This document shows, piece after piece, positions 43,801 through 53,502 of a stretch of DNA of 64,000 bases. Position numbers and translations under genes: made by a program. Position 1 is the stretch's first letter; the number at the start of each line of letters is the position of its first letter. Location of the stretch: positions 477,572 to 541,571 of the forward strand of contig NW_005198537.1 in NCBI RefSeq assembly GCF_000372725.1. Direction: 5' to 3'. Origin of the DNA: Emiliania huxleyi CCMP1516. Its lineage: Eukaryota; Haptophyta; Isochrysidales; Noelaerhabdaceae. The notes below the pieces were generated by a model that saw only the letters and a list, made by a program, of their open reading frames with translations, was not told the DNA's origin and did not search any database.

Positions 43801-44814
43801 TCCTCCATCAGGTCGGCCGAGACGGAGACCCACAGGTGGCGCTTGCGACCGCACAGCCAGTTCTCTGCGATCACGCCGGCGAGCTGCCGCCCCTTGCCGA
43901 GGCCGACGCCGTCGCCGAGGAAGAAGCCGGCGCGGCAGCCTGCTCACAGCAGAGGAGAGAGGTGGAGGGACGGGCAGCCCGTAGTTAGGGCCGAGGGGGA
44001 GTGGGCCGGTGGCCGCCGTCGGGCAGCCGCGACTCGTGCCGCTGGCAGGCGTAGGCGACGGTCTCCAGCTGGAGGTTGGAGAGCGAGCCTGAGGGGAGCG
44101 GAGAGGAGGGGTGGCGGAGGGAGGGGAGCTGGAGGAGCAGCAGCTGTAGCAGTGGCAGGAAGGAGTGGGTGGCGGGGGGGGGGGGGGGGGGGGGGAGCTC
44201 CCTCCGGTCGGGTTGCGGTCGGCGCGCGGCTGGAAGATTGAGTCGGGGAGGGAGAGGCTGTAGCTGATTGGGGGCGGCTCGGCAAAGGAAAGAGAGGTCG
44301 TCTCGACGACCAGCTCCGGGTGCGGCTGCCCACGGGCAAAGTGGCATGGAGCATAGGTCGCAAACGTCTCCTCCGACTCTTCATCCTCGACCTCGGCCTC
44401 GTCCCTGGTCGGTCTGCCGGCGTCGGCGCCGTCTGGCGCCGGCTGTGGCGCCCCGCCGTCGTCAGTGTCCGCCGCGGCCGCGAAGCGCTGCCGCACTGCC
44501 TCCGCCGAGTCCACCTGCCGGCCGGCGGCTTGGGCACGCTGCGCAGCCTCGCGCTTTCGCTTCGCCTGCGCGCGCTTGCGAACCCACTCTGCCGAGCCGT
44601 CGGCGAGGCAGTGTTCGTCCCAAAGCTTGCACTCGCTCGCAGGCGCGTCGCAGACGTAGCAGAAGCACTTGGCACAGCACTCAGCACACGACTGCGCTGT
44701 CGCCGGCCGCGGCCACGGGTGGACGAGGCAGTCGTGCCGCATGTGCGGCATGTCGCGGAGAGGGTTCGTGCCGGTCGAGCCGGTGAACTCAACGTCGTCG
44801 TCGAGATCGGCCAT
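37802..44814 (-). CDS. SBNO: Strawberry-notch (SBNO) homologue, DExH-like helicase/transcription co-regulator
   Basis: ATG 44814. Exons: 44814-44226, 44088-44017, 43939-about 43749, 43686-43544, 43473-43329, 43239-43065, 42995-42862, 42742-42647, 42558-42318, 42243-41810, 41662-40376, 39844-39321, 39249-38909, 38833-about 38480, then to 37802. Ten introns are GC...AG and three GT...AG. Family blocks in order: [33 protein letters not shown] (Walker A-like), [13 protein letters not shown] (DExH), [82 protein letters not shown] proteins act in the nucleus with chromatin and Notch/Hippo-type signalling in animals; the algal role is unknown. Extra C-terminal parts: [10 protein letters not shown]...[12 protein letters not shown] and a KOW-like end. 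A frame change near 38480-38530 is unresolved: a short intron or an indel. Confidence 0.92.
39888..40158. other. low-quality duplicate of 40271-40541 (assembly artefact)
   Basis: Homopolymer-laden sequence that aligns base for base with the DNA beyond the gap: GCGGGGCAAGAACC against GCGGGGCAGGAGCG, GATTTGCACCCCCTTTTCGG against GATGTGCAGCCGCTTGCGCG. It lies inside an SBNO intron, so the real intron is probably about 150 nt instead of 531. Confidence 0.8.
40159..40258. other. assembly gap (100 N)
   Basis: Exactly 100 N inside SBNO intron 39845-40375. Confidence 0.98.
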
Positions 44815-45336
44815 GCTGCTGCTGCCGGCTGGAGGAGACTCCGACTGCAGCGGCCACCGTGGCGCGAAACCGCGTCAAGTTTTTTTTTCGTAGGATGAGT
44901 GCGCGACAGTCCAGAGCCCAGTGTTTGAGTCCGTTATAAAGCTCTCTTCCTCCAGGGGGTGGCGTGAAATTCTGGGCCCCACACCTGTGATATGTTGGTT
45001 GGTTGTCTGGCGCACCGCGGGCCAAGAATTTTTTAAGAAAGGAAATTCTGTTCTCCACAATCAATCAGAACCGCACTCACAGAGAGAGCGCCTGACGAGC
45101 GAGCACGCGCGGGCGGCGGACTGACGACACTTAGGAGCGGCTAGGGCCTTTGGGCAGCAGCCGCCCGGGGCAAACACATTTTTGGCCTTCTTGCCTTCGC
45201 GCTTCAAAGAAAGAATTTTACAACCAAACTCTCTCACACGACACTAGGGTCTAGGCACGGGACTGGCGCGCACTGGCACTAACACACGTACACCACGGGA
45301 GCCGCCTAAGCGACTCCTGCGAGGACGGCGAGGCAC
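44815..45336. other. intergenic upstream of SBNO
   Basis: Presumed SBNO promoter region; no element recognised. AACTCTCTCACACGACACTA at about 45222 recurs at about 46150. Confidence 0.45.
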
Positions 45337-46452
45337 TTAGCTCCGTGCACTGGCGACCGCCTCGCCGCAGGCAAGCTCAACATTCACAATCTGCTCTGCT
45401 ATGGCCGTGTGAAGAACGACTGAGATACCAGATATACGCTGCTTCTGCAGCCCAAGCCAATTCTCGGTGGTCCAAGTCACCTCATCGAGGTACTGGGTCC
45501 GCGTCAGCTTGTTCTGCAGCACGTTCGCCGCCTTCCACGAGAGGATCTCGCGGACCCTTCCCATCTTCCCGAACCTTAGGGGACCCCGAGGCTTAAAAGG
45601 GTGGGCCCTGGGGCGCCTGCGGCTTAAACGGCTTAAAACCTGCCTAGGCAGGTTTTAAGAGCTGCTGGGCCGCCGATTCATTAAACGGTCTTAAACGCTT
45701 AAAAAGGTGCGGGAGAGCTCCCGAGGTCGATGGTCCGGGAGGCTCCCGGTGGACGCCGTAGGCCGGGAAGCTGGCTACAGTCAGCTAGCACGCGTCCCCT
45801 ATGTGAGTATCTATGGGCTCCTGCCAGTGCACCAGACTTACAGATGTGTCTTCAGAGGCGGGTTTGTGCCTAATAACGGCGGTATTGGAGAAAACGCTGA
45901 GCGGCGCGGAACCCAGCGACGCGTGCTGGTGAGGCCGATTTTCTTAAACGGTCTTAAAAGAGGGACCCCCCGTGCCTGCAATCTCTTAAATGGCAATTTC
46001 AGCCCCCAAACCTCCTCACTTCTTAAAAGCTCTTAAAAAAATCCGGCCCTCAGAACCCTAGGGGTCCCCTAAGTCCCGAACCCACCGAACGACGCGAACA
46101 GCTGCTGCACGTCGACGTCCTTGTCCTCCCTGGCGTATGAAAGAAACTCTCTCACACGACACTAGGCGTATGAAAGCTGCTCCGTGTGAGAGAGAGATTT
46201 TAGCAAATACCGTGTGCGCACAACCGCAATGTCCAATGATCTCGACGGCGAATGTCTCTCCATCCGGCACTTTTTCCTTCCACTCCTTCCTTGTCGAGAC
46301 GAGCCGCCGCTGAGGCGGCGCGTCTGCGTTGGAACTCGCCGGCGTCTGTCGGCGCCGACGACGCCGCGCTGGCGCTCCACATCGGGGCCGTGTCCATGCT
46401 CCATGGTATTAGGAGACCACAAACGGTACCACGGACACACGAGTGATTTCAT
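45337..46452 (-). CDS. unrecognised protein interrupted by a transposon-like intron
   Basis: Coding-like segments on the minus strand: about 46340-46150 (RTRYLLKSLSHTEQLSYA), 46150-46082 (REDKDVDVQQLFASFGGFG) and 45574-45337 (MGRVREILSWKAANVLQNKL ... TQYLDEVTWTTENWLGLQKQ, stop 45337). The second and third join exactly in frame when the element 45575-46073 plus one copy of its 8-bp target duplication is treated as a GT...AG intron. The first and second are separated by a 34-nt tandem duplication with a stop, so the gene may be broken or spliced there. No family recognised; the start is unknown. Composition is less GC-skewed and more helix-like than shadow frames nearby, which supports real coding history. 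Confidence 0.5.
45575..46073. mobile_element. introner-like DNA element with TIRs and 8-bp target duplication
   Basis: 499 bp. The left end CTTAGGGGACCCC is the perfect reverse complement of the right end GGGGTCCCCTAAG, and TCCCGAAC is directly repeated at 45567-45574 and 46074-46081. The interior is non-coding with many CTTAAA/TTTAAG motifs and a 28-bp perfect palindrome at 45632-45659. Read on the minus strand, one duplication copy begins GTTCGGGA (donor GT) and the element ends CCCCTAAG (acceptor AG). The 8-bp duplication is hAT-like, but no transposase is present. Confidence 0.85.
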
Positions 46453-46455
46453 TTT

Positions 46456-46545
46456 CAGTGTACGTACTTTTAGCTTACTGGGAGAAAAGGGAGACTCTCT
46501 CAGTGTACGTACTTTTAGCTTACTGGGAGAAAAGGGAGAGGGGGT
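46456..46545. repeat. 45-bp tandem duplication
   Basis: CAGTGTACGTACTTTTAGCT... with GGGAGAAAAGGGAGA occurs at 46456 and again at 46501. The following 46575-46660 starts with the related CAGTGTATGTGGCTCTTACG. Confidence 0.85.
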
Positions 46546-46574
46546 TGTGTTCTCTAACTCTATCTAGGCCCCTC

Positions 46575-46660
46575 ATCTCTCTCTCAGTGTATGTGGCTCT
46601 TACGTACATTCCCGTGTAGCGCGTAGACTCTGCTGACAGGGTTTGCGATGAGGAGCGACC
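46575..46660. repeat. dispersed repeat shared with 22775-22855
   Basis: CAGTGTATGTGGCTCTTACG ... GGGTTTGCGATGAGGAGCGA, same orientation as the earlier copy. Confidence 0.8.
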
Positions 46661-46737
46661 CGATGGGCATCTCCGGAGGTTATTTTTTACTATTCACTGT
46701 GAATTCCATAAGTAAGCCTTATCATAGGGAGAGGTCA

Positions 46738-46935
46738 AAGAAAGAAAGAAAATAGGCACACAAAGGGAGGATGGGAGGACGGCACGCCGCCACCACACAC
46801 GCACACAGAGATTTTAAGGAGAGGCGTGTGGTGCTAAACGAAAAAAGAAAGAAAGAAAGAAAACGGACAACCCAAGGGAGGGATGGGAGGACGGCACGCC
46901 GCCACCACACAGGGATTTTAAGGAGAGGGGTGTGA
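46738..46935. repeat. tandem pair of about 105-bp units with purine-rich motif
   Basis: Two copies of GAAAGAAAGAAAA ... GGATGGGAGGACGGCACGCC ... GATTTTAAGGAGAGG. The motif also occurs at 17435 and, reversed, near 60425-60478. Confidence 0.8.
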
Positions 46936-48706
46936 TGGCATGCGCTAGCCTTCGCCCGCCCTTGGGCGTCCGCCTCTTCCTATATCTCTCTTCGCAGTCT
47001 CTCGCCGATTCTCGCTGCAACCTTCATGCCACCTCGCGGTCGTCCCACTCTCGTCGTTCTCTCCCTTGTCGCTTCTTCCTCTGTCGCGTCGCTCTCCTCT
47101 GCCTCGTTCTGCAACGTCGCCGCCGCCTGCCGATCCCTTGTTCTCGCGGCTTCTTTCGCCTTTCGGCGCAACTCCGCCCTCCTCGCGGCATATTTTATTT
47201 TGGCCCCTCGAGTTTATCGAGCTCTCCTCGCGCAAGGACGACTCTTCTGACGCCCACTGCGATCATTTGCCGCCAAGTCATATCGTTGCTCAGGTCCACT
47301 CTCTCTGAGCACTCTCTCTTCGAACACTTGTGCCTCCACAGTCAGATGATGCTGGCGCTGGGGTCCCCTTCGGGTGCATCGTGACAGCTGGCGACGGGAT
47401 CACCACAGGTGTTTCGTCCTCCTCGGGGTCGTCTTCCCCGGCTTCCTTGCGTTCGGCGTGGCTCATCCTCCATGCCGTGAACAGGCGCTTTATCCACCCT
47501 ATATTCTTCTCTCTCTCCTCTGCCCGTGCCTTGGTCTTGTCGTTGTTTCGCACACCCATGTCTGTACGGCAATCGATGCTGCCTTCCCCACTACCTGTAG
47601 TTCACTCGTCACCTCTCCCGCGAGCTCCCCTCTCTTTCTTTCGGGTATGGAGTCCGTGAGTGCGGGCAGCGTGCAGGCAATCACGGGCGCTATTTTGTCG
47701 TAACTCCTCTTCGGCGAGCGCTCCGAATCTAGACCCTATTGCCTTTAAGGAGGCTGCCCTCGCGAGTCTCAGGAATGTGGCGGTGTCTTTTGAGTCCGGC
47801 GCCTCCCGTTCGACTCTTGCTGTCGCCCTCGCCGTGTGTTTGTCAAGCTTCCGCATGAAGCAACGCGCCTCTTCCCTTATTTCCAGCGCAGCTGCCGCTC
47901 AGTATGTGCGCCAACGACGCCTGTGGTGGCTCACTGTCTTCTTGTTTCCAGTCGTCCCGGTCTCTCAGTTCTCCGATTCTCCTCCTTGCCTCGCGCGCCT
48001 CTTTTGTGGCCTCATCCCTAGCCGCCTTGCACGCTCTGCATCCCCAGAACGCACTTCTCGTGGCGGGGCCCCTCATTCCCCGTTTCTTTCCCCCCTCTAG
48101 TGTCTAGAATACGCCTGTGGTGTGCCCCATGTGGCACCCCGACCTGTTGTCTCACCCTGGCCCCCAAGATCGTTTTTATCGTCACATTGTGACCCCCGAC
48201 GTCGTCAAATGTCGCCCGCCTGTCCTTCCCCCCATTCTCGTCTGGTAATCCCCCCATTCTCGTCTGCTTTAGGCTGGCTACAGCCACTTCGCTCCACAGC
48301 CGTCCCGCCACCGGTGTCCCGTGTGCGATCCCGGCCTCACCGTCTTTCGATATTGCTCGCACACCCACACACTCGTGCGCGCTCTGACACATGCATGTGT
48401 CCGTCCGTACGTCCGTCGGTCCACTATCTATCTCCCTCTTCTCTGTGTCCTCTGCCGCCTCCCTTCGTACCGTGTACATGCATGGCCGGGTTCGCACCGC
48501 GTCCCGCCCACTTCCGAGGCGTCCTCCGGTGCTAAACGAGAAGTTGGATTGCAAAAGAGGACGAGAGCACCCTCTTTTATGACCGCGCAAGATAAAAGGG
48601 TGGCTAAGGGCTCTGCCCGCAAGGCGCCCGCGTCGCAGACGCGGTACCATTGACAAATCTGCGATATACCCCCACACGAGCAAATAGCCAAAATCCGAAT
48701 ACCGTG
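46936..48706. other. coding-like fragments on the minus strand, possibly a decayed element
   Basis: Minus-strand stretches with protein-like composition in several frames (WGCRACKAARDEATKEAREA near 48030, KNIGWIKRLFTAWRMSHAER near 47480, DDVGGHNVTIK near 48190). I recognise no family and cannot assemble a gene. The part 47035-47225 is a dispersed repeat. Confidence 0.35.
47035..47225. repeat. dispersed repeat, copy 1 (with 60478-60662)
   Basis: About 190 bp, roughly 80-85% identical to 60478-60662 in the same orientation (both contain CTTCTTCCTCTGTCGCGTCG and GCCGCCGCCTGCCGATCCCT). Confidence 0.85.
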
Positions 48707-49121
48707 CAGGTGGCGTTTATTTTTGCTTGGGGCGGACATCATGATGAAATTCTGGAAAAACCTGACCGGCCCCTGCGGTGCCCCTACCTACCTACCTACC
48801 TACCTACCTTACTTATGGGAAACTAAAAAAGAAATCACTCGATGCGTGAAGGTGGGGTACTATACCAACTAAAGTGATGGCTGGTGGTACTCTCCTGCAC
48901 CCACAGTCCTTCCTGTGACATGGCAGGCCACTATCAAGCCCTACCTACAAGCACCAGATCACCCACTTGGGGAGGGTTGACGTCGTGATTTCCACGGAAA
49001 ATTTCTTTTTCTGCTGTGAAAATTCCGGCGTGAAGAGAGGGAAAACCCCGACGGGAGGGCCCAGACCCTACCTACCTACCCCGTCATGATGTCCGCCCCA
49101 AGCAAAAATAAACGCCACCTG
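48707..49121. mobile_element. MITE with 38-bp perfect TIRs and 7-bp target duplication
   Basis: 415 bp. Arms 48707-48744 and 49084-49121 are perfect inverted repeats starting CAGGTGGCGTTTATTTTTGC. TACCGTG is directly repeated at 48700-48706 and 49122-49128. The interior has CTACC runs near both arms and no coding frame. Perfect arms suggest a recent insertion. A 7-bp duplication fits few superfamilies (Dada-like 6-7 bp); the superfamily is otherwise open. Confidence 0.9.
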
Positions 49122-49128
49122 TACCGTG

Positions 49129-51494
49129 CACGAATCCGGCGATGTGCGCCGTGCAAGCCTTCAGCTGGTGCCAAGACTGCCGTCTAACTGCCATGTCACG
49201 GCCGGTCGGCTGCCGCTCTCGCCTCGCTGGCGGCGCGGTCTGGTGCCGCGGCGCCCAGCTCTCCTGTGGGCTCGCGGCGGCTCGCCGCCGCGGTGCCGAA
49301 CAATGTGACCAGTCCGGATTCGTCCCGGCGTGCCGCCGGTGCCGCTTCCTCGCCGAAATTTTGCTCGACCAGTTTGTCGACAAACCTGTGCCAGAGCCCC
49401 TGCTGCTCGACTACGCGGCGGAGCCGGCCCGTCGCGGCCGAGAGGCGATGCGCCGACACCGGGGCAACGGCGCGGGACCATTTCCAGGCTCTCTCGAGCA
49501 ACCTCAAATTTGGCCGATTTTGTGGATCTCAACCCTGCTGCTCTCTGACCACAACCTCGCGGCCCGCTGCGCGGCTCTCCGAGCGCGAGAGGAGTCGTCT
49601 ACGAGGCGGCGGCGAGCGCAGGCGGCGGCGGCGCGGCGGCGCGGGGGCGGATCGCGGCGCAGACAACGGCAGGAATCTGCGGCAGGCCGCTGCTTGCTGC
49701 TGCAGCTGCAGCTGCTGCTGCTGCTGCTCCGCTGATTGTGGACACGATTCCTCCGATCACCCCACCCGCCCGCCCCGCCCCGCCCGCCCGCCTCTCCCCG
49801 CTTGCCCGCCCGCCCGCCCGCCCGCCCGTCCAACCACCCATTCCCATCGCCATCTCACATACCTTCATATAGGCGCTCGAGACCTCCTCTCGCTGCCTAC
49901 TCGCTGCCTCGAGGGAGGAGGGGAAGAAGTCGAGCGGGCGCCACTGCGCTCGCCGTCCCGAGGCCCCTCCCCGAAAGGGCAAGTATTAGCCTCACGAAAT
50001 CCGAGACCCCTCCCCCCCGCCCCGATCCCCCCACCCCCTTGCTCCCCTCCCCCCCTCGGGAGGGCCGAACTGAGGCGTCGAGGGCCCCCGCTCTTCCTTT
50101 CGCATAGCGGCCACTCTTCGGATCGCTGGTCGAGCGACCCGGGGGATGCCCCGCGCGCCTGACCCAGGCGCGAAAACGAATCTGCGAGGCGTGGCCGCTC
50201 ACGCGGCCCGATGGGGAGGAGGGGAAGACGTAGGGCGTGCTTGCGCGCCTTTCCGAGGCCCCTCCAACCCACCCGCGCTAGGTCTCGGGTTTGACGCATG
50301 GGGTCACTCCCGCGAAACTCGGGAACTAGCCGGGGCAGTCGGAGAAGTGGCAACTCCGTGCACTGACGGTCGGCCGTCAGAAAACACGCCTCCGTGGCTC
50401 GGGTTACACCAATCCTCGCTACCCAACGCGGCCAAAGGATATCCACCTCGAGAAGAACCTCGAGAGGTGCCAAGACATTCGTAAAATTGAAGCCAAGAAT
50501 CCGCCAAATCCGTGCTTTCGCGCTACCGCTGAGGGGAAAGCCGCTGATCGAGCCCAGCGTGCCCGCGGCCGCCTCCCGCGCAGCACCGCCGCTGCGGAAT
50601 CGGATCGATCCCATGGAGGAGGAGGGCGCAGTCGGCCAGCGCAGCAGGCGGAGTCCCTCCCCGCGCCGGAGCCCCCCTGCAGTCGAGGGAGTCCTCGTTG
50701 GCGATGAAGGTGGCGACATCGAATCGCGGCCGACACACGTCACGTGGGAGGAATGGGCGATGAGCGGGAACGATGCGCGCTACGACGCCGACTCCGCCGT
50801 GCTCGTGGCCGCAGAAAGCCGCGCTCCAGGAGCACGCCAAGATGCAATGGCTCGCTTGCTTCGATTCAGCTCTCTCGGCAGCAGAAGTGGGGCTGGAGCG
50901 GGTGGGGGTGGATGCCGATTGAGGGAGAGCGTCTCCAGCTGCGCCCTGTGGCAGCTGCGCCCTGTGGCAGCTAGTCGAGGGACTTGGTAGTCGTGACCCC
51001 CCTGAGTGAGCGGACAGGAGAGAGAGAGCGTTTTGTGGTGTTTGTTGGTGTACGCAATAACGGGACAGGGTGGTTGTTCTCTCTATCTCCTCTTCTAGCT
51101 CTTAGCATGAGCTGCGCCCGGTGTCCGACCCCTTTTGCGCAGCAACACCTTAAACTTTTAGGCCCTCCAAATTCGGGTCGGAGCGTAGCGGAGTGGGCCC
51201 CGAGTTTGAAAAGGGCGACGGACGCTTGCGTCCTAGCCTCCAACAACGCCTCCCCGGCGCAGAGGGGCCCCCGGAGGGATGCACAACCGCTCCACGCCAC
51301 GCCGCTTGCGGCGGTCCTCTTCCCAGCTCCGCTGAGGGCCCAACAAACAAACAAATAAAACAGACATCCCAAGCTAGGGCTGGGTCGAGGACAGACACGT
51401 CCCCACCTTTGCAGGATTTTGCAAAAGCGAGGGGGGAGGGCGCTGAGGGCCCGTGCCTTCTTAGGATTCTCCGACACTTTCTCTTCATCCCAGA
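49129..51494. other. intergenic, no supported gene
   Basis: Contains a CTG/CAG run (49690-49735), CCCGCC/CCGCCCG runs (49760-49835), and a partly duplicated block GAGGAGGGGAAG ... CCGAGGCCCCTCC (49915-49975 and 50215-50270). Open frames through it show no motif I trust. Confidence 0.45.
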
Positions 51495-52019
51495 ATGGCT
51501 CTTCTCGCGCTATTAGGAGCGTCCCCGGCAGTGCTGCCTCCGGCGCGAGCGTTTGCTGCTCCGCGCCTCGCCCATCGCAGCTGCTGCGCCGTCATGAGCG
51601 ACGGCGAGAAGCCGCCGGCGGTGGTCGATCCGGACGTGACGGCGGACAACCCCAAGGGCCTGACAGGCCCGCTCATCACGTACTCGGGCATCTCGCCCGA
51701 GATGCGCACCCTGGTCGACGAGGCCTTCCAGCGGCGGAATCGCGAGCGACTCCTCACGGACAAGCCGCCGTATGCGTCAGTCGAGGCGATGGTCGACGCG
51801 TACGTCGAGCTTGGCAGCGCGCAAGGGTGGACACGGGAGGACGCCGAGTCGGAGGTGGTGCGCTTCCTGCAGCGGCGTGCGCTGGCCGAGGAGGGTGGCT
51901 TCTCCGGCGAGCCGCAGGACTACGCGGCGCAGGTGCTCCTCGCGCTTCTCGTTGGGTCGATTGGCTACTCGACGGCAACGGGCGGCGGCATCTCAACGTG
52001 GGAGAACCCGTTCTTCTGA
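51495..52019 (+). CDS. plastid-targeted small membrane protein, function unknown
   Basis: Intronless, 174 aa, ATG 51495. The start MALLALLGASPAVLPPARAF followed by AAPRLAHRSCC looks like a bipartite plastid leader of secondary-plastid algae: a hydrophobic signal, then cleavage at ARAFA|AP with a Phe-containing transit peptide. The mature part is acidic and helical (LVDEAFQRRNRERLLTDKPP, EDAESEVVRFLQRRALAEEG), with one hydrophobic segment near the C-terminus (AAQVLLALLVGSIGYSTATGG) and the end STWENPFF. A thylakoid or inner-envelope protein is the inference. I do not recognise the family. Confidence 0.75.
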   Translation: MALLALLGASPAVLPPARAFAAPRLAHRSCCAVMSDGEKPPAVVDPDVTADNPKGLTGPLITYSGISPEMRTLVDEAFQRRNRERLLTDKPPYASVEAMVDAYVELGSAQGWTREDAESEVVRFLQRRALAEEGGFSGEPQDYAAQVLLALLVGSIGYSTATGGGISTWENPFF

Positions 52020-52403
52020 CCGCCGCCGCCGGGCATGCCGCGCGTAACTCATAATTATGGCTTGCCAGCGGGTGGTCTCGGATTTCGCGGGTCTGCATCG
52101 GCATAATTTATAGGTCCGCCGCGAGAGCGATTCACGTTATAGATGTTCCAGTTCGGGTCCCGGCTCCCGCACCGCATCCGCAAATCCAGATTGCAGAGAT
52201 ATGGCTCGCAACAGATGTGCCATGCATTACTATTGCCCGAAAACACATCCAGACCACCTCCAATTTCGTACACCCCTCTGTAGCATGCACACGTCAAAAA
52301 GGGTCACATATGAACGAAAGGATGCTGCGGGCGGACCCTCACCCACCCTCAGCCTCACGCAGCTCACGGTCAAAAGGTTCACATGCCGCCTGGTCGCAAC
52401 CCC
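52020..52403. other. intergenic between convergent genes
   Basis: Includes a short AT-richer palindrome-like patch near 52048-52112 (AATTATGGC / GCATAATTT). No gene. Confidence 0.45.
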
Positions 52404-53324
52404 TCAGCCCTCCTTCCGCGAGCCGCCGAATCCGCCCGCCGCGAAGTCAAACCCCATCGCCACCATCGCCGCCTTCTCCTCGTCAATCTCCTCCGCCTCG
52501 CCCTCGCCGCCCTCGCCGCCGCCCTTCCCCTTGGCCGCCGCGCGCGCTGCCCGCCGCTTCGCGGTCGCCTCCTCGCGCTCCGCCTCCTCGCGCTGCCGGA
52601 TCCGCTCGTCAAAGTCGGCGAGGAACGCCTCCGCCTTCTGCTCGGCCGTCACCTATTGCACGTGTCGCGCAGACGCGTCGCCGGCGCGCCCGGACCGCGC
52701 CGGCTCGGAGCTCGGGGCGTCGCCTCGGAGGCGGCGCTGCTGTCGCGTTCCTCGCGGTGGGCGTCGAATCGCGCCTGGGGTCAGGCCCAGGCATGGTCAA
52801 GTCCTTCACGAGGTGGTGCGGGGGCAGGGGCTGTGGGGGGTGACGCCCGCGCGCGCTCCACCAAGCGCGGGCGTGCAGTCAGCCCGCGCAAAAGCGCGCA
52901 CCTTGACCTCCTCGAGCGTGGAGCGCTCGGCGCGCATTGACATGCCCAGCATCCGGTTGTGCTTGCGCCCGTTGATGTGTAGCAGGTAGTTTGCCGAGTC
53001 GCGCAGCACGCAGTCGCAGACCTTGCAGTGATACGCAGCGCTGAAGGAGCCCGCCTGCGCCTGCGCGCCCGTCACCAGCTGGCGCGAGCCCTCGAACTTG
53101 TCCAGCCGCAGCTCCTCCGTCCGCCGCTGCAGCGGCGCGCGCTGCACAATCGGCGCCGGCGCCGTCTTCTTGCGCTCGCGCTCCTCCTCGAGCGACTCCT
53201 CCTCGGCCAGCCGCGCCTTGGCCTTGGCCTCGAAGGCCTCCTTGTCCCACTCGCGCCGGAAGTTGGGCTGCTTCGACAGCGAGCCCCCGCCAGGCACGGG
53301 CACGGAGCCTTCCTCGTTGGACAT
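52404..53324 (-). CDS. ZMAT2: ZMAT2/Snu23 homologue, U4/U6.U5 tri-snRNP zinc-finger protein
   Basis: ATG 53324 (MSNEEGSVPVPGGGSLSKQP). Exons 53324-52902 and 52652-52404; the intron of 249 nt is GT...AG and in phase (LEEVK then VTAEQKAEAF). 223 aa against about 199 in human. Diagnostic parts: NFRREWDKEAFEAKAKARLA, the matrin-type C2H2 finger YHCKVCDCVLRDSANYLLHI then NGRKHNRMLGMSMRAERSTL, and the helical tail with FLADFDERIRQREEAER. The protein ends in the family-type MVAMGFDFAAGGFGGSRK. Snu23 enters the spliceosome with the tri-snRNP and acts near the 5' splice site during B-complex activation, which is of interest in a genome where most introns begin with GC. Confidence 0.93.
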
Positions 53325-53502
53325 CTTCTGAAGGGAGGAGATAAGAATAACGTCCGGGCGCAACCACCCCCCGCCCGGCCGCAGGTGTCCGTGTCCGAGC
53401 CTGACTGTTCTTCACCTTCCTAACTAACTCCGTACCCTCCCTGGTGTTCCCTCTCTTGTACGTAAAGGTGTAGAAAGGTGTGCCCAACCGAGTACAAGAC
53501 CG

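Noticed and set aside
46936-48706. Virus-like or retroelement origin of the minus-strand fragments
   Set aside because: No reverse transcriptase, integrase, capsid or terminal-repeat signature is visible, so I make no such claim.
49865-50743. Minus-strand 292-codon open frame
   Set aside because: No recognisable domain; much is Gly/Ser/Arg low-complexity opposite C-runs.
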